Assembly (NCBI GenBank): GCA_017482945.1
Contig: JAFUMF010000006.1
Coordinates: 1-33,360 of the forward strand
Direction: 5' to 3'
Source: Lachnospiraceae bacterium
Lineage (GTDB): Bacteria; Bacillota; Clostridia; Lachnospirales; Lachnospiraceae
Length of the DNA stretch: 33,360 nt
In this document: piece after piece, positions 23,605 to 31,819 of the stretch
Layout: each line of letters begins with the position of its first letter
Numbering within the stretch: position 1 is the first letter of the stretch
Notes under the pieces: model-generated
Database searches by the model: none
What the model was told of the DNA's origin: nothing
What the model saw: the letters and a program-made list of their open reading frames with translations, nothing else
Program-made: the position numbers and the translations under genes

Positions 23605-24279
23605 ATGCCGCTTTATTTTGGAATGTTCATCAGTGTGTTCGCATACATCATCGGTATGTGGCTGAAGAAAAAACTTGGCTGGGGAATCTTAAATCCCCTG
23701 CTTGTGGCGATTATTTTAGTGATCGCGTTTTTGAAGGGAACCGGAATTTCCTATTCCGAGTACAACGAGGGAGCTTCCTATATCAGTTACTTCCTGACAC
23801 CGGCGACCGTGTGTCTTGCAATCCCGTTATATAAGCAGCTGGAGCTCTTGAAAAAGAATTTTGCGGCTGTGATCATCGGTATTACTTCCGGTGTCATGGC
23901 CAGTGCAGCGAGCATCTTTTTGATGTCTCTGCTTTTTAAGTTGGACCATGTATACTATGTGTCCCTGCTTCCGAAGTCCATTACCACAGCCATCGGTATG
24001 GGTGTATCTGAGGAGGCCGGCGGCATCGTGACCATCACGATCGTCAGCATCATTCTCACGGGAATTTTCGGAAACATCGTGGGAGAAGCATGGTTCAAAC
24101 TGGTTGGAATTAAAGAATCCATCGCCAGAGGACTGGCGCTTGGAACTGCAGCCCATGCGATCGGTACTGCCAAGGCGCTGGAGCTGGGAGAGGTGGAAGG
24201 TGCCATGAGCAGCCTTTCCATCGCAGTAGCAGGTCTTATGACGGTCGTTGTTGTACCGCTTGTATCAGGCCTGATTTAA
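23605..24279 (+). CDS. lrgB: LrgB family protein
   Basis: A 224-residue membrane protein with about six to seven spans. It matches the LrgB/CidB family through [51 protein letters not shown] and the C-terminal [32 protein letters not shown]. It is the obligate partner of LrgA. It starts directly after the lrgA stop, with AAGGAGG inside the end of lrgA. An AAATCGG/CCGATTT hairpin overlaps its stop. Confidence 0.92.
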   Translation: MPLYFGMFISVFAYIIGMWLKKKLGWGILNPLLVAIILVIAFLKGTGISYSEYNEGASYISYFLTPATVCLAIPLYKQLELLKKNFAAVIIGITSGVMASAASIFLMSLLFKLDHVYYVSLLPKSITTAIGMGVSEEAGGIVTITIVSIILTGIFGNIVGEAWFKLVGIKESIARGLALGTAAHAIGTAKALELGEVEGAMSSLSIAVAGLMTVVVVPLVSGLI

Positions 24280-24300
24280 ATCGGAAAGCAACCCCGATTT
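24278..24300 (+). terminator. Small hairpin between lrgB and pepF
   Basis: AAATCGG (24278-24284) and CCGATTT (24294-24300) form a 7-bp stem, without a T run. At most it attenuates, so pepF is likely transcribed from the lrgA promoter. Confidence 0.35.
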
Positions 24301-24326
24301 CATTTGTGGATATAGTGAGGTGTAAC

Positions 24327-26120
24327 ATGGGGACAATGTTGAAAAAACGTTCTGAAATAGAAGAAAAATATAAATGGAATCTGGAAGATCTGATCCCGTC
24401 GAAAGAGGCGTTGGACGCTTTGTTAAAGGAAGCAGAGGAAAGAATTTCTGTTTACGGCTCCTACAAAGGCCATCTTTCTGATTCTGCCAAAACGCTTGCT
24501 GAGTTTCTGGCATTCGATGTGGAGCTGGATGAGATTTTCTCCAGACTGTTCTCTTACGCAAGACAGAAAACAGATGAAGACACATCCGTAGGTGAGTATC
24601 AGGCACTTCTGTCCCAGGTCAGCACCTTGTCCACAAAAGCGATGGAGACATCCGCATTCGTGGAGCCGGAAATCCTCGCGATTCCGGAAGAGACCATGAA
24701 CCGATTCCTGGAAACAGAGGAGCTGGCCCACTACAGACTCATGTTAAAGAGGATCCTTGCAAGAAAGGATCATATGTTGTCCGAGGCAGAGGAAAAAATC
24801 TTAAGTGCCGCGTCTGAAGTGGCGCAGGCGCCAAACAGTATTTTCCAACTGTTCAACAACGCAGACTTGAAATTCCCGGTCATTGAGGATGAAAACGGAG
24901 AGAAGATCGAAGTGACCCATGGCCGTTATATGAAATTGTTAGAAAGCAAAGACCGCAGAGTCCGCAAGGATGCCTTCTGTGCACTTTACAGCATGTACCG
25001 CCAGTTTGCCAATACCGTGGCGGCATCTTATGAGGGCAATTTAAAGCAGGCCTGTTTCTTTGCAAAAGTGAGAAAATATACCTCTACCAGAGAATACTAT
25101 TTATCTGCCAATGAAATTCCTGAGCTGGTATATGATAATCTCTTAAAGGCAGTGGAAGACCGCATTTCTTTATTGCACCGGTATGTTGGGATCCGGAAAG
25201 AAATGCTTGGTCTGGATGAACTCCATATGTACGATCTCTATGTTCCGCTGACTGCCGATTACGATGAAGAAATTACCTACGAAGAGGCACAGGAACTGAT
25301 CTTAAAAGGTTTGAAGCCGCTGGGAGAAGAGTATCTTGGGATCCTGAAACAGGGATTTGAAAGCCGCTGGATCGACGTATACGAGAATCAGGGAAAGAGA
25401 AGCGGAGCCTACTCCAACAGCGTTTACGGTGTTCATCCGTATGTGATGATGAGCTTTAACAATGGCATGAACTCGACTCTGACACTGGCACATGAAATGG
25501 GCCATTCCCTCCATTCCTGGTATTCCAATCATGCCCAGGATGCGACCTATGCCCACTATAAAATCTTCGTCGCAGAGGTGGCATCCACATGCAATGAGAT
25601 TTTGATGCTGCGCCACATGATCGACCATGCAAAATCGAAGGAAGAGAAGAAATTCCTGATCAACCAGCTTCTGGAGAGCTTCCGCGGTACCTTCTTCCGC
25701 CAGACCATGTTCGCCGAGTTTGAGTGGAAGACCCACCAGATGTGCTGGGAAGGAACTCCGCTTACCAAGGATGTGCTCTGCAAGCTGTATCATGATCTCA
25801 ACGTGAAATATTTCGGTGAAGACATGGTCGTGGATTCTGATATTGATTATGAGTGGGAGAGGATCCCGCATTTCTACCGTCCGTTCTATGTGTACCAATA
25901 TTCCACAGGATTTGCTGCGGCCACGGCCATTGCGGGCAAGATCCTGGCAGGCGATCAAAAAGCGCTGGACGGATACTTTGAATTCTTAAAGGGCGGATGT
26001 TCCATGACACCGATCGAGCTTTTGAAGCTCTGCGGTCTTGATATGGAAAAACCGGACGTTGTAAACGAAGCACTAGATGTATTTGAGACACTTCTGGATG
26101 AACTGGAAGCGTGCAAATAA
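24327..26120 (+). CDS. pepF: Oligoendopeptidase F
   Basis: A 597-residue cytoplasmic M3-family zinc metallopeptidase that degrades oligopeptides. The zinc motif is HEMGH at 389-393, with the third ligand Glu417 in VAEVASTCNE. KYKWNLEDLIPS near the start and YQYSTGFAAATAIA near the end are typical of the PepF/M3B group, and length is as expected. ATG 24327 is chosen over the GTG at 24306 because GAGGTG ends 4 bases before it; ATG 24336 is a third option. The next gene starts 11 bases after the stop. Confidence 0.93.
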   Translation: MGTMLKKRSEIEEKYKWNLEDLIPSKEALDALLKEAEERISVYGSYKGHLSDSAKTLAEFLAFDVELDEIFSRLFSYARQKTDEDTSVGEYQALLSQVSTLSTKAMETSAFVEPEILAIPEETMNRFLETEELAHYRLMLKRILARKDHMLSEAEEKILSAASEVAQAPNSIFQLFNNADLKFPVIEDENGEKIEVTHGRYMKLLESKDRRVRKDAFCALYSMYRQFANTVAASYEGNLKQACFFAKVRKYTSTREYYLSANEIPELVYDNLLKAVEDRISLLHRYVGIRKEMLGLDELHMYDLYVPLTADYDEEITYEEAQELILKGLKPLGEEYLGILKQGFESRWIDVYENQGKRSGAYSNSVYGVHPYVMMSFNNGMNSTLTLAHEMGHSLHSWYSNHAQDATYAHYKIFVAEVASTCNEILMLRHMIDHAKSKEEKKFLINQLLESFRGTFFRQTMFAEFEWKTHQMCWEGTPLTKDVLCKLYHDLNVKYFGEDMVVDSDIDYEWERIPHFYRPFYVYQYSTGFAAATAIAGKILAGDQKALDGYFEFLKGGCSMTPIELLKLCGLDMEKPDVVNEALDVFETLLDELEACK

Positions 26121-26131
26121 GGGGGAGAATT

Positions 26132-26899
26132 ATGAATATTTATGAAGCTATTTTTAACCGCCGCTCTGTGAGAAAATATGTGATGGAGCCGCTGGATGCG
26201 GAAATTCTGGAGAAAATCCGCAAGATGATCGAAAATACCTCTTCTCTGGACGGTGCGAGCCGGGTAGAATTTGATATTTATGAAAATCTGAATAAAAAGA
26301 ATCAGGTAAAAGGTCTGCTGAAATCAGAGGCACCGTACTATCTGATCGTTTATTGCGAAGACACACCGAGCGCATACCGCAGCGCCGGATATATTGCGGA
26401 GCAGGCAGTTCTTTATATGACGACCAAGGAAATCGGCACATGCTATCTTGGAAGTGCTAAAGTTGGTCCAAAGGAGAAGAATGGCCTAAAGCAGTTCTTA
26501 GTGATCGCATTTGGCCGCGCGGAGGGAACGCTCTACCGCGATATGGAGGAGGCACACCGACTTCCGCTTTCAAGCCTTTGTACCTACAAAGACGAGCCGG
26601 GCGAGTATTTAAAGAAAATCCTAAAGGCTGCAAGAATGGCTCCGTCTTCCATGAACACCCAGCCGTGGCGCTTTATCGTGTATGCAGACCGCCTTTATGT
26701 ATTCGCGAAAAAAGAGGCACTTCCGCAGCCGAAGATGTTCACGACCATGCGCCAGTTCGACATGGGAATCATGCTCTGCCATATTATGCTGGCGGCGGAG
26801 GAGTTCTGGATGAACATCGAGACCGTGACAGAAGAGCAGTACGCAAAGAAAAATTATAAAAACGGTGAGTATATCTGCACCATTATCTTCCATAGTTAA
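26132..26899 (+). CDS. Nitroreductase family protein (TM1586-like)
   Basis: A 255-residue FMN-dependent reductase-like protein. NRRSVRKY near the N-terminus is the usual nitroreductase opening, and AARMAPSSMNTQPWRFIV (about 170-187) is a second flavin-binding type segment. This double arrangement, two nitroreductase-like halves in one chain, fits the TM1586 NiRdase subfamily. Substrate is unknown. GGGGGAG 4-5 bases upstream sets the start, and it is cotranscribed with pepF. Confidence 0.85.
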   Translation: MNIYEAIFNRRSVRKYVMEPLDAEILEKIRKMIENTSSLDGASRVEFDIYENLNKKNQVKGLLKSEAPYYLIVYCEDTPSAYRSAGYIAEQAVLYMTTKEIGTCYLGSAKVGPKEKNGLKQFLVIAFGRAEGTLYRDMEEAHRLPLSSLCTYKDEPGEYLKKILKAARMAPSSMNTQPWRFIVYADRLYVFAKKEALPQPKMFTTMRQFDMGIMLCHIMLAAEEFWMNIETVTEEQYAKKNYKNGEYICTIIFHS

Positions 26900-26907
26900 T
26901 GAAAATG

Positions 26908-26948
26908 ACAGATCCCGTCCGAAAACAGCGGCAGGGATCTGTTTTTTT
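26908..26948 (+). terminator. Intrinsic terminator after the nitroreductase gene
   Basis: ACAGATCCC (26908-26916) pairs with GGGATCTGT (26934-26942), followed by seven Ts. It closes the lrgA-lrgB-pepF-nitroreductase unit. Confidence 0.9.
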
Positions 26949-27041
26949 GCATTGTCAATCTGACAAACCAAGAAGAAACTGTCGCATTATTTGAAAAACA
27001 TTGTAAAAAAGTGGAATTTTTTCACCGAGTTGTTTTGGGTC

Positions 27042-27070
27042 TTGAAAGGCTTTTCGTCTTATGGTAGAAT
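27042..27070 (+). promoter_or_regulatory. Promoter of the pyr operon
   Basis: TTGAAA (27042-27047) and TAGAAT (27065-27070), 17-base spacer. The leader is only about 43 bases, too short for a PyrR-type attenuator. Confidence 0.75.
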
Positions 27071-27119
27071 TTATAAGAATAAGGTGTTGTATGTTGTAAA
27101 TACATTTAAGGAGGAAACT

Positions 27120-28037
27120 ATGATTAATCAGCTCGTCCAGAAGATTCAGAAAACAAAAGCGCCTATCTGCGTAGGTCTTGACCCGATGTTAGGCTACATC
27201 CCGTCCCATATCGTTCAGAAAGCATTCAGAGAATATGGCGAGACATTGGAAGGTGCCGCAGAGGCAGTTTGGCAGTTCAATAAGGAAATCGTTGACAATA
27301 CTTACGATTTAATCCCGTCTGTAAAACCGCAGATCGCAATGTATGAGCAGTTCGGTATCGAAGGTCTGAAAGCTTATGCGAAAACGGTAGAATACTGCCA
27401 GAAAAAAGGTCTCATCGTAATCGGTGACGTTAAGAGAGGCGATATCGGATCCACATCTTCTGCTTATGCTGTAGGACATCTTGGTAAAGTAAAAGTTGGA
27501 AGCAACGTATGCTCCGGCTTCAATACAGAATTCATCACAGTTAACCCGTATCTGGGAACAGACGGTGTAAAACCGTTCGTAGATGTTTGCCGTGAAGAAG
27601 ATAAGGGTATCTTCGTTCTGGTTAAGACATCCAACCCGTCCAGCGGCGAGTTCCAGGACAAGCTGATCGACGGAAAGCCGCTCTATGAGCTGGTTGCTGA
27701 GAAAGTTGTTGAGTGGGGCGATTCCTGCATGGACGGCGCATACAGCAACGTTGGCGCAGTAGTAGGCGCAACATATCCGGAAATGAGCAAGATCTTAAGA
27801 AAACTCATGCCGAGAACATACTTCCTGGTACCGGGCTACGGTGCACAGGGCGGTACAGCACAGGATCTGAAGCACTGCTTCAACGAGGATGGACTTGGTG
27901 CGATCGTTAACTCCTCTCGCGGCATCATCGCTGCTTACAAGCAGGAGAAATACTCCAAGTTCGGTCCGGAGCACTTCGCAGAGGCATCCAGACAGGCTGT
28001 TATCGACATGATCGCAGATATCAACAGTGTACTTTAA
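27120..28037 (+). CDS. pyrF: Orotidine 5'-phosphate decarboxylase, type 2
   Basis: A 305-residue TIM-barrel enzyme making UMP from OMP, the last step of de novo pyrimidine synthesis. ICVGLDPMLG, VKPQIAMYEQFG and the catalytic GDVKRGDIGSTSSAYA are present. The length of about 300 residues and the GDVKRGD form identify the long subfamily 2. Phosphate-binding residues lie in LVPGYGAQGGTAQD. Start 27120 has AAGGAGG 5 bases upstream; the longer frame from 26991 runs through the promoter. It leads the pyrF-pyrK-pyrD-pyrE order. Confidence 0.95.
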   Translation: MINQLVQKIQKTKAPICVGLDPMLGYIPSHIVQKAFREYGETLEGAAEAVWQFNKEIVDNTYDLIPSVKPQIAMYEQFGIEGLKAYAKTVEYCQKKGLIVIGDVKRGDIGSTSSAYAVGHLGKVKVGSNVCSGFNTEFITVNPYLGTDGVKPFVDVCREEDKGIFVLVKTSNPSSGEFQDKLIDGKPLYELVAEKVVEWGDSCMDGAYSNVGAVVGATYPEMSKILRKLMPRTYFLVPGYGAQGGTAQDLKHCFNEDGLGAIVNSSRGIIAAYKQEKYSKFGPEHFAEASRQAVIDMIADINSVL

Positions 28038-28070
28038 TTGAAAGAAATAAATGAAACACAGGAGGAAACC

Positions 28071-28925
28071 ATGGCACAGAAAAGAGTGAATGTAACTATC
28101 CACAGCCAGGAAAAGCTCGCTGAGGGAATTTACAGCATGTGGTTAGACGCTCCGGAAGTGGCTGCGGAAGCGAAAACGGGCCAGTTCATTGCTGTCTACA
28201 CAAACGACCAGAGTAAGCTTTTACCGAGACCGATCAGTATCTGCGAGGCGGATAAGGAAAATGGCAGACTGCGCATTGTATACAGAATCGCAGGTGCCGG
28301 TACTCTTGAGTTCTCCCAGTACAATGCAGGCGACAAGCTTGACATTATGGGACCGCTCGGAAACGGATTCACATTAAAAGACAAGAAGGCATTCTTAATC
28401 GGCGGCGGTATCGGTATCCCGCCAATGTTAGAGCTTGCAAAGAACTTAGACTGCGAGAAGATCGCTGTTTTAGGTTACCGCGACTCCGAGACATTCCTTG
28501 CTGACGAGATCGGCAAATTCGCAGAAGTTGTGATCGCTTCTGATGATGGAAGTGTTGGTACAAAGGGTAATGTTATCGATGCGATCAAGGCAAATGGCCT
28601 GACTGCTGACGTAATCTACGCATGTGGCCCGACTCCGATGTTAATGGGATTAAAGAAATACGCTGCAGAAAACGGTATCGAGTGCTGGATCTCTCTTGAG
28701 GAGAAGATGGCCTGCGGTATCGGTGCATGTCTTGGCTGCGTATGTCATACAAAAGACATCGATGAGCATGCAAATGTAAGAAACACAAGAATCTGTAAAG
28801 ATGGCCCGGTATTTAACTCTGAAGTGGTTGAACTGTTAAACACAGATCAGCAGAGAGAGCGTATCGCAAGTGGTCACCAGACAGAAGGCTGCAAATGCCA
28901 CACAATTAAGATTAAGGAGGACTAA
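28071..28925 (+). CDS. pyrK: Dihydroorotate dehydrogenase electron transfer subunit
   Basis: A 284-residue FAD and [2Fe-2S] protein of the ferredoxin-reductase family. It passes electrons from PyrD to NAD+. FAD binding is shown by RPISICE, NAD binding by the GGGIGIPPMLELA region, and the cluster by CGIGACLGCVC (cysteines 215, 220, 223, 225) with Cys242 as the likely last ligand. The C-terminus carries a further CKC. AGGAGG 5 bases upstream supports ATG 28071 over an earlier TTG. It lies 2 bases upstream of pyrD, as expected for a heterotetrameric type 1B enzyme. Confidence 0.94.
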   Translation: MAQKRVNVTIHSQEKLAEGIYSMWLDAPEVAAEAKTGQFIAVYTNDQSKLLPRPISICEADKENGRLRIVYRIAGAGTLEFSQYNAGDKLDIMGPLGNGFTLKDKKAFLIGGGIGIPPMLELAKNLDCEKIAVLGYRDSETFLADEIGKFAEVVIASDDGSVGTKGNVIDAIKANGLTADVIYACGPTPMLMGLKKYAAENGIECWISLEEKMACGIGACLGCVCHTKDIDEHANVRNTRICKDGPVFNSEVVELLNTDQQRERIASGHQTEGCKCHTIKIKED

Positions 28926-28927
28926 GC

Positions 28928-29830
28928 ATGAATACAAAAGTAACTTTAGCCGGTATTGAGCTTAAGAATCCGGTTATGACCTGCTCCGGTACATTCGGTT
29001 CCGGTATGGAATTTGGTGAGTCCATCGACTTAAATAAGCTGGGCGCAGTTGTAACAAAAGGTATTGCAAATGTTCCGTGGCCGGGCAACCCGACACCACG
29101 TGTAACAGAAGTTTACGGCGGAATGTTAAACGCGATCGGTCTCCAGGGCCCGGGCGTTGATGTTTTCATGGAAAGAGATATTCCGTTCTTAAAACAGTAT
29201 GATACAAAGATCATCGCTAACGTTTGTGGTAAGACAAAAGAAGACTACATCGATGTAGTTGAGCGTCTTGCTGACACAGATGTAGATATGCTTGAGATCA
29301 ATATCTCCTGCCCGAACGTAAAAGAAGGCGGTATCGCTTTCGGTCAGAAGGCATCTGCAGCAGAAGAGATCACAGCAGCTGTTAAGAAGGTTGCAAAACA
29401 GCCGATCATTATGAAGCTGTCCCCGAACGTTACAGATATCACAGAGATGGCGAAAGCTGTTGAAGCAGGCGGTGCTGATGTTGTATCCCTGATCAACACT
29501 CTGACAGCAATGAAGATCGATATCCACAAACGTACATTTGCAATTGCAAACAAGACTGGCGGTATGTCCGGTCCGGCGATCAAACCGGTTGCTGTACGTA
29601 TGGTATACCAGGTTGCGAACGCAGTTAAGATCCCGATCATCGGTATGGGCGGCATCATGAACGCTGACGATGCGATCGAGTTCATCCTTGCTGGTGCAAC
29701 AGCAGTTGCCATCGGTACAGGTAACTTCGTAAATCCGGAGACAACAGTTAACGTGATCAAGGGAATCGAAGATTACATGAGACGTTACAACGTTCAGGAT
29801 ATCAACGAACTGATCGGCGCAGTTAAATAA
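28928..29830 (+). CDS. pyrD: Dihydroorotate dehydrogenase, catalytic subunit (type 1B)
   Basis: A 300-residue FMN TIM-barrel enzyme oxidising dihydroorotate to orotate. CSGTFGSGMEFGE, KGIANVPWPGNPTPR and NISCPNVKEGG with catalytic Cys128 are typical of class 1B, where cysteine is the base. FMN phosphate-binding parts are IIGMGGI and GATAVAIGTGNF. It starts 2 bases after the pyrK stop, with AAGGAGG in the end of pyrK. Confidence 0.96.
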   Translation: MNTKVTLAGIELKNPVMTCSGTFGSGMEFGESIDLNKLGAVVTKGIANVPWPGNPTPRVTEVYGGMLNAIGLQGPGVDVFMERDIPFLKQYDTKIIANVCGKTKEDYIDVVERLADTDVDMLEINISCPNVKEGGIAFGQKASAAEEITAAVKKVAKQPIIMKLSPNVTDITEMAKAVEAGGADVVSLINTLTAMKIDIHKRTFAIANKTGGMSGPAIKPVAVRMVYQVANAVKIPIIGMGGIMNADDAIEFILAGATAVAIGTGNFVNPETTVNVIKGIEDYMRRYNVQDINELIGAVK

Positions 29831-29852
29831 AGAATAATTCCGATACGAGTCT

Positions 29853-29876
29853 CCGGTGCATAATATTGTGCGCCGG
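29853..29876 (+). promoter_or_regulatory. Stem-loop between pyrD and pyrE
   Basis: CCGGTGCA (29853-29860) pairs with TGCGCCGG (29869-29876), one wobble, around an 8-base loop. No immediate T run follows, so mRNA processing or partial attenuation is more likely than full termination. Confidence 0.5.
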
Positions 29877-29924
29877 GGCCGGCGGTTTTCAACGAATCAT
29901 ATACAATCAAAAGGAGTATATAAA

Positions 29925-30605
29925 ATGGAATCATACAAGCAGGAATTTATTGAATTCATGGTAGACAATAAAGTATTAAAGTTTGGCGAGTTCACATTAA
30001 AGAGCGGCAGAAAATCCCCGTTCTTCATGAACGCCGGCGGATATGTAACTGGTTCCCAGTTACGTAAATTAGGCGAGTACTACGCTAAAGCGATCCATGA
30101 CAAATACGGCGATGACTTTGACGTATTATTCGGACCGGCTTATAAGGGAATCCCGCTTGCAGTTGTAACAGCAATTGCTTACAGCGACTTATACGGCAAA
30201 GAGGTTCGTTACTGTTCCGATCGTAAGGAAGAGAAAGACCACGGCGCAGATAAGGGAAGCTTCCTTGGCAGCCCGTTAAAAGACGGAGACAGAGTGATCA
30301 TGATCGAGGATGTTACAACATCCGGTAAATCTATGGAAGAAACAGTACCGAAGGTAAAAGGCGCTGCAAACGTAGAGATCGTTGGTCTTATCGTTTCCCT
30401 CAACCGTCAGGAAGTTGGCAAGAGCGGCGATAAGGTAGCTCTTGACGAAGTAAAAGAGTTATACGGCTTCGATACAGCAGCAATCGTTTCCATGGACGAA
30501 GTTGTTGAGTGCTTATACAACAAGGAAGTTAAGGGCCAGGTTGTTATCGACGATACATTAAAGGCAGCTATCGACGCATACTACGAGCAGTACGGCGTAA
30601 AATAA
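29925..30605 (+). CDS. pyrE: Orotate phosphoribosyltransferase
   Basis: A 226-residue enzyme joining orotate to PRPP to give OMP. The PRPP-binding motif is VIMIEDVTTSGKSMEETV. GEFTLKSGRKSPFFMNAGGY near the start and FGPAYKGIPLA are typical OPRTase segments. AAAAGGAG 9 bases upstream sets ATG 29925; the longer frame from 29856 overlaps the stem-loop. It is followed within 12 bases by a microprotein gene. Confidence 0.95.
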   Translation: MESYKQEFIEFMVDNKVLKFGEFTLKSGRKSPFFMNAGGYVTGSQLRKLGEYYAKAIHDKYGDDFDVLFGPAYKGIPLAVVTAIAYSDLYGKEVRYCSDRKEEKDHGADKGSFLGSPLKDGDRVIMIEDVTTSGKSMEETVPKVKGAANVEIVGLIVSLNRQEVGKSGDKVALDEVKELYGFDTAAIVSMDEVVECLYNKEVKGQVVIDDTLKAAIDAYYEQYGVK

Positions 30606-30617
30606 GGAGAACATTTT

Positions 30618-30767
30618 ATGGAGAGAGTTTATAAGACTATGCGCAATACAGGCGCGGCCAGCATCGCTGTTGGAATTGTAATCGCAACTGTAGGCCTCAC
30701 AACAGGAATCATTGCGATTGTAAATGGCGCACTGTTACTTAAGAGAAAGTCTGACGTTACATTCTAA
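30618..30767 (+). CDS. 49-residue membrane microprotein after pyrE
   Basis: A short frame with a good ribosome site, AAGGAG at 30604-30609, 8 bases upstream. The product begins MERVYKTMRNTGAASIA, has one hydrophobic segment (about 13-40) rich in Ile, Val, Gly and Ala, and ends with a basic LLKRKSDVTF. That is a single-span protein with its basic C-terminus probably in the cytoplasm. Codon use is like pyrE. It precedes the operon terminator. I know no function; a membrane tether or a regulator of PyrE or of uptake are only guesses. Confidence 0.8.
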   Translation: MERVYKTMRNTGAASIAVGIVIATVGLTTGIIAIVNGALLLKRKSDVTF

Positions 30768-30822
30768 CCGACTGCCGGAGAGTCCGAGAAATTCTTCCGG
30801 AAGATGGAAATTCTAAGAGGAT

Positions 30823-30865
30823 CAGATAAGGTGCTGTGAAACCCGCAGCATCTTATCTGTATTTT
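30823..30865 (+). terminator. Intrinsic terminator of the pyr operon
   Basis: A 14-bp stem, CAGATAAGGTGCTG (30823-30836) with CAGCATCTTATCTG (30846-30859), one wobble, followed by TATTTTT. Confidence 0.93.
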
Positions 30866-30998
30866 TAAATTATAGGGAAAATATACTTTCATGAAAAAAC
30901 GGTCAATCGGATCGTAGATAAAAAAGAAAATAACTGTGCCGGTACGCCAAGTGGATTTGCGTGATCTGCGCATTGATATATAGTTTGGAGATTGTTAT

Positions 30999-31466
30999 AT
31001 GAAAAAAAACAGACACTGGAAACAGGGATTTGTTTTGCTTGTTTTGTATCTGGTTCTGCTGACATATTTTTTGTTTTTCGCCGAAGAAATGGGAAGAAGG
31101 CCTGATCCTCAGGCTGGTTATTCTTATAATCTGATTCTGTTCAAAGAGATTCGGCGTTTTATTGTTCACAGAGGTGTTCTCGGATACAAGGCAGTGGCTT
31201 TAAATATTGTGGGCAATGTGGTAGCATTTATGCCATTCGGCTTTATTCTGCCGGAGGTATGGGACCAGTTAAATCGTTGGTACACGATTACATGTCTGGG
31301 CTTCATTTTCAGTCTGTGCATCGAACTGGCACAGCTGGTGAGCCGTGTGGGCAGCTTTGATGTGGATGATCTGTTGTTGAACACGATAGGTGCCATGGTT
31401 GGATATTTCGTGTTTGTTCTGGCAAAAGGAGTGTGGAACAAGTACCGTGGAGAAAATCGGAAATAA
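30999..31466 (+). CDS. VanZ family membrane protein
   Basis: A 155-residue membrane protein with about four spans. The N-terminal span (10-28), NLILFKEIRRF, GNVVAFMPFGFILP and IELAQLVSRVGSFDVDDLLLNTIGAMVGY match the VanZ-like family. VanZ contributes to teicoplanin resistance in enterococci, but stand-alone homologues are widespread and mostly uncharacterised. TTGGAG about 8 bases upstream supports the start. The next gene overlaps its end. Confidence 0.85.
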   Translation: MKKNRHWKQGFVLLVLYLVLLTYFLFFAEEMGRRPDPQAGYSYNLILFKEIRRFIVHRGVLGYKAVALNIVGNVVAFMPFGFILPEVWDQLNRWYTITCLGFIFSLCIELAQLVSRVGSFDVDDLLLNTIGAMVGYFVFVLAKGVWNKYRGENRK

Positions 31467-31773
31467 AGTATCATATATAAGAAAACCGCTGGCAAAATAT
31501 AGTTTTGTGGCAGCGGGACTCATTGCTGTGTCTCTGGTATTTGGAATCGCAGCGATCCCGCTGTCCTACCAGAGTCAGGGGGATGCGCCGCTCACGGCGG
31601 CTGCCTTAGGCCTTTGCTGTATTCTGACGGCTGCTTCTTCCATTGCATATGGAATTTTCTCGTTCTTTGAGAAGGAGAAGAATTATGTTCTTGCGAAGGT
31701 CAGCCTGGTCCTTGCAGGAATCACCATGGTTTTTTGGCTGCTTGTCATTGTGGCAGCGCAGTATTTACAGTAA
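31447..31773 (+). CDS. Small membrane protein, DUF6142-like
   Basis: A 108-residue protein with three hydrophobic segments (about 19-38, 48-68 and 80-106) and a basic N-terminus. The layout fits the small DUF6142-type membrane proteins of Lachnospiraceae; this is a weak recognition. The most plausible start is GTG 31447, which overlaps the VanZ gene by 20 bases. An AAAGGAG lies about 15 bases upstream, somewhat far. ATG 31390 would overlap far more and begin with out-of-character residues. Confidence 0.6.
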   Translation: MEKIGNKVSYIRKPLAKYSFVAAGLIAVSLVFGIAAIPLSYQSQGDAPLTAAALGLCCILTAASSIAYGIFSFFEKEKNYVLAKVSLVLAGITMVFWLLVIVAAQYLQ

Positions 31774-31780
31774 GAATATA

Positions 31781-31812
31781 AAAGCCTCCGGAGGCATTCC
31801 GGAGGCTTTTTC
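31781..31812. terminator. Bidirectional terminator before the YesL pair
   Basis: AAAGCCTCCGG (31781-31791) pairs perfectly with CCGGAGGCTTT (31799-31809). T runs follow on both strands, serving the VanZ pair (plus) and the YesL pair (minus). Confidence 0.92.
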
Positions 31813-31819
31813 CATGCAA

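Noticed and set aside
25302-25958. 218-codon minus-strand frame inside pepF
   Set aside because: Antisense shadow of the conserved metallopeptidase domain.
27071-27119. PyrR-type attenuator in the pyr leader
   Set aside because: The leader is about 43 bases and contains no antiterminator/terminator pair.
30957-30984. TTGCGT-16-TATAGT as VanZ promoter
   Set aside because: Transcription would begin about 8 bases before the ATG, leaving the ribosome site outside the message.
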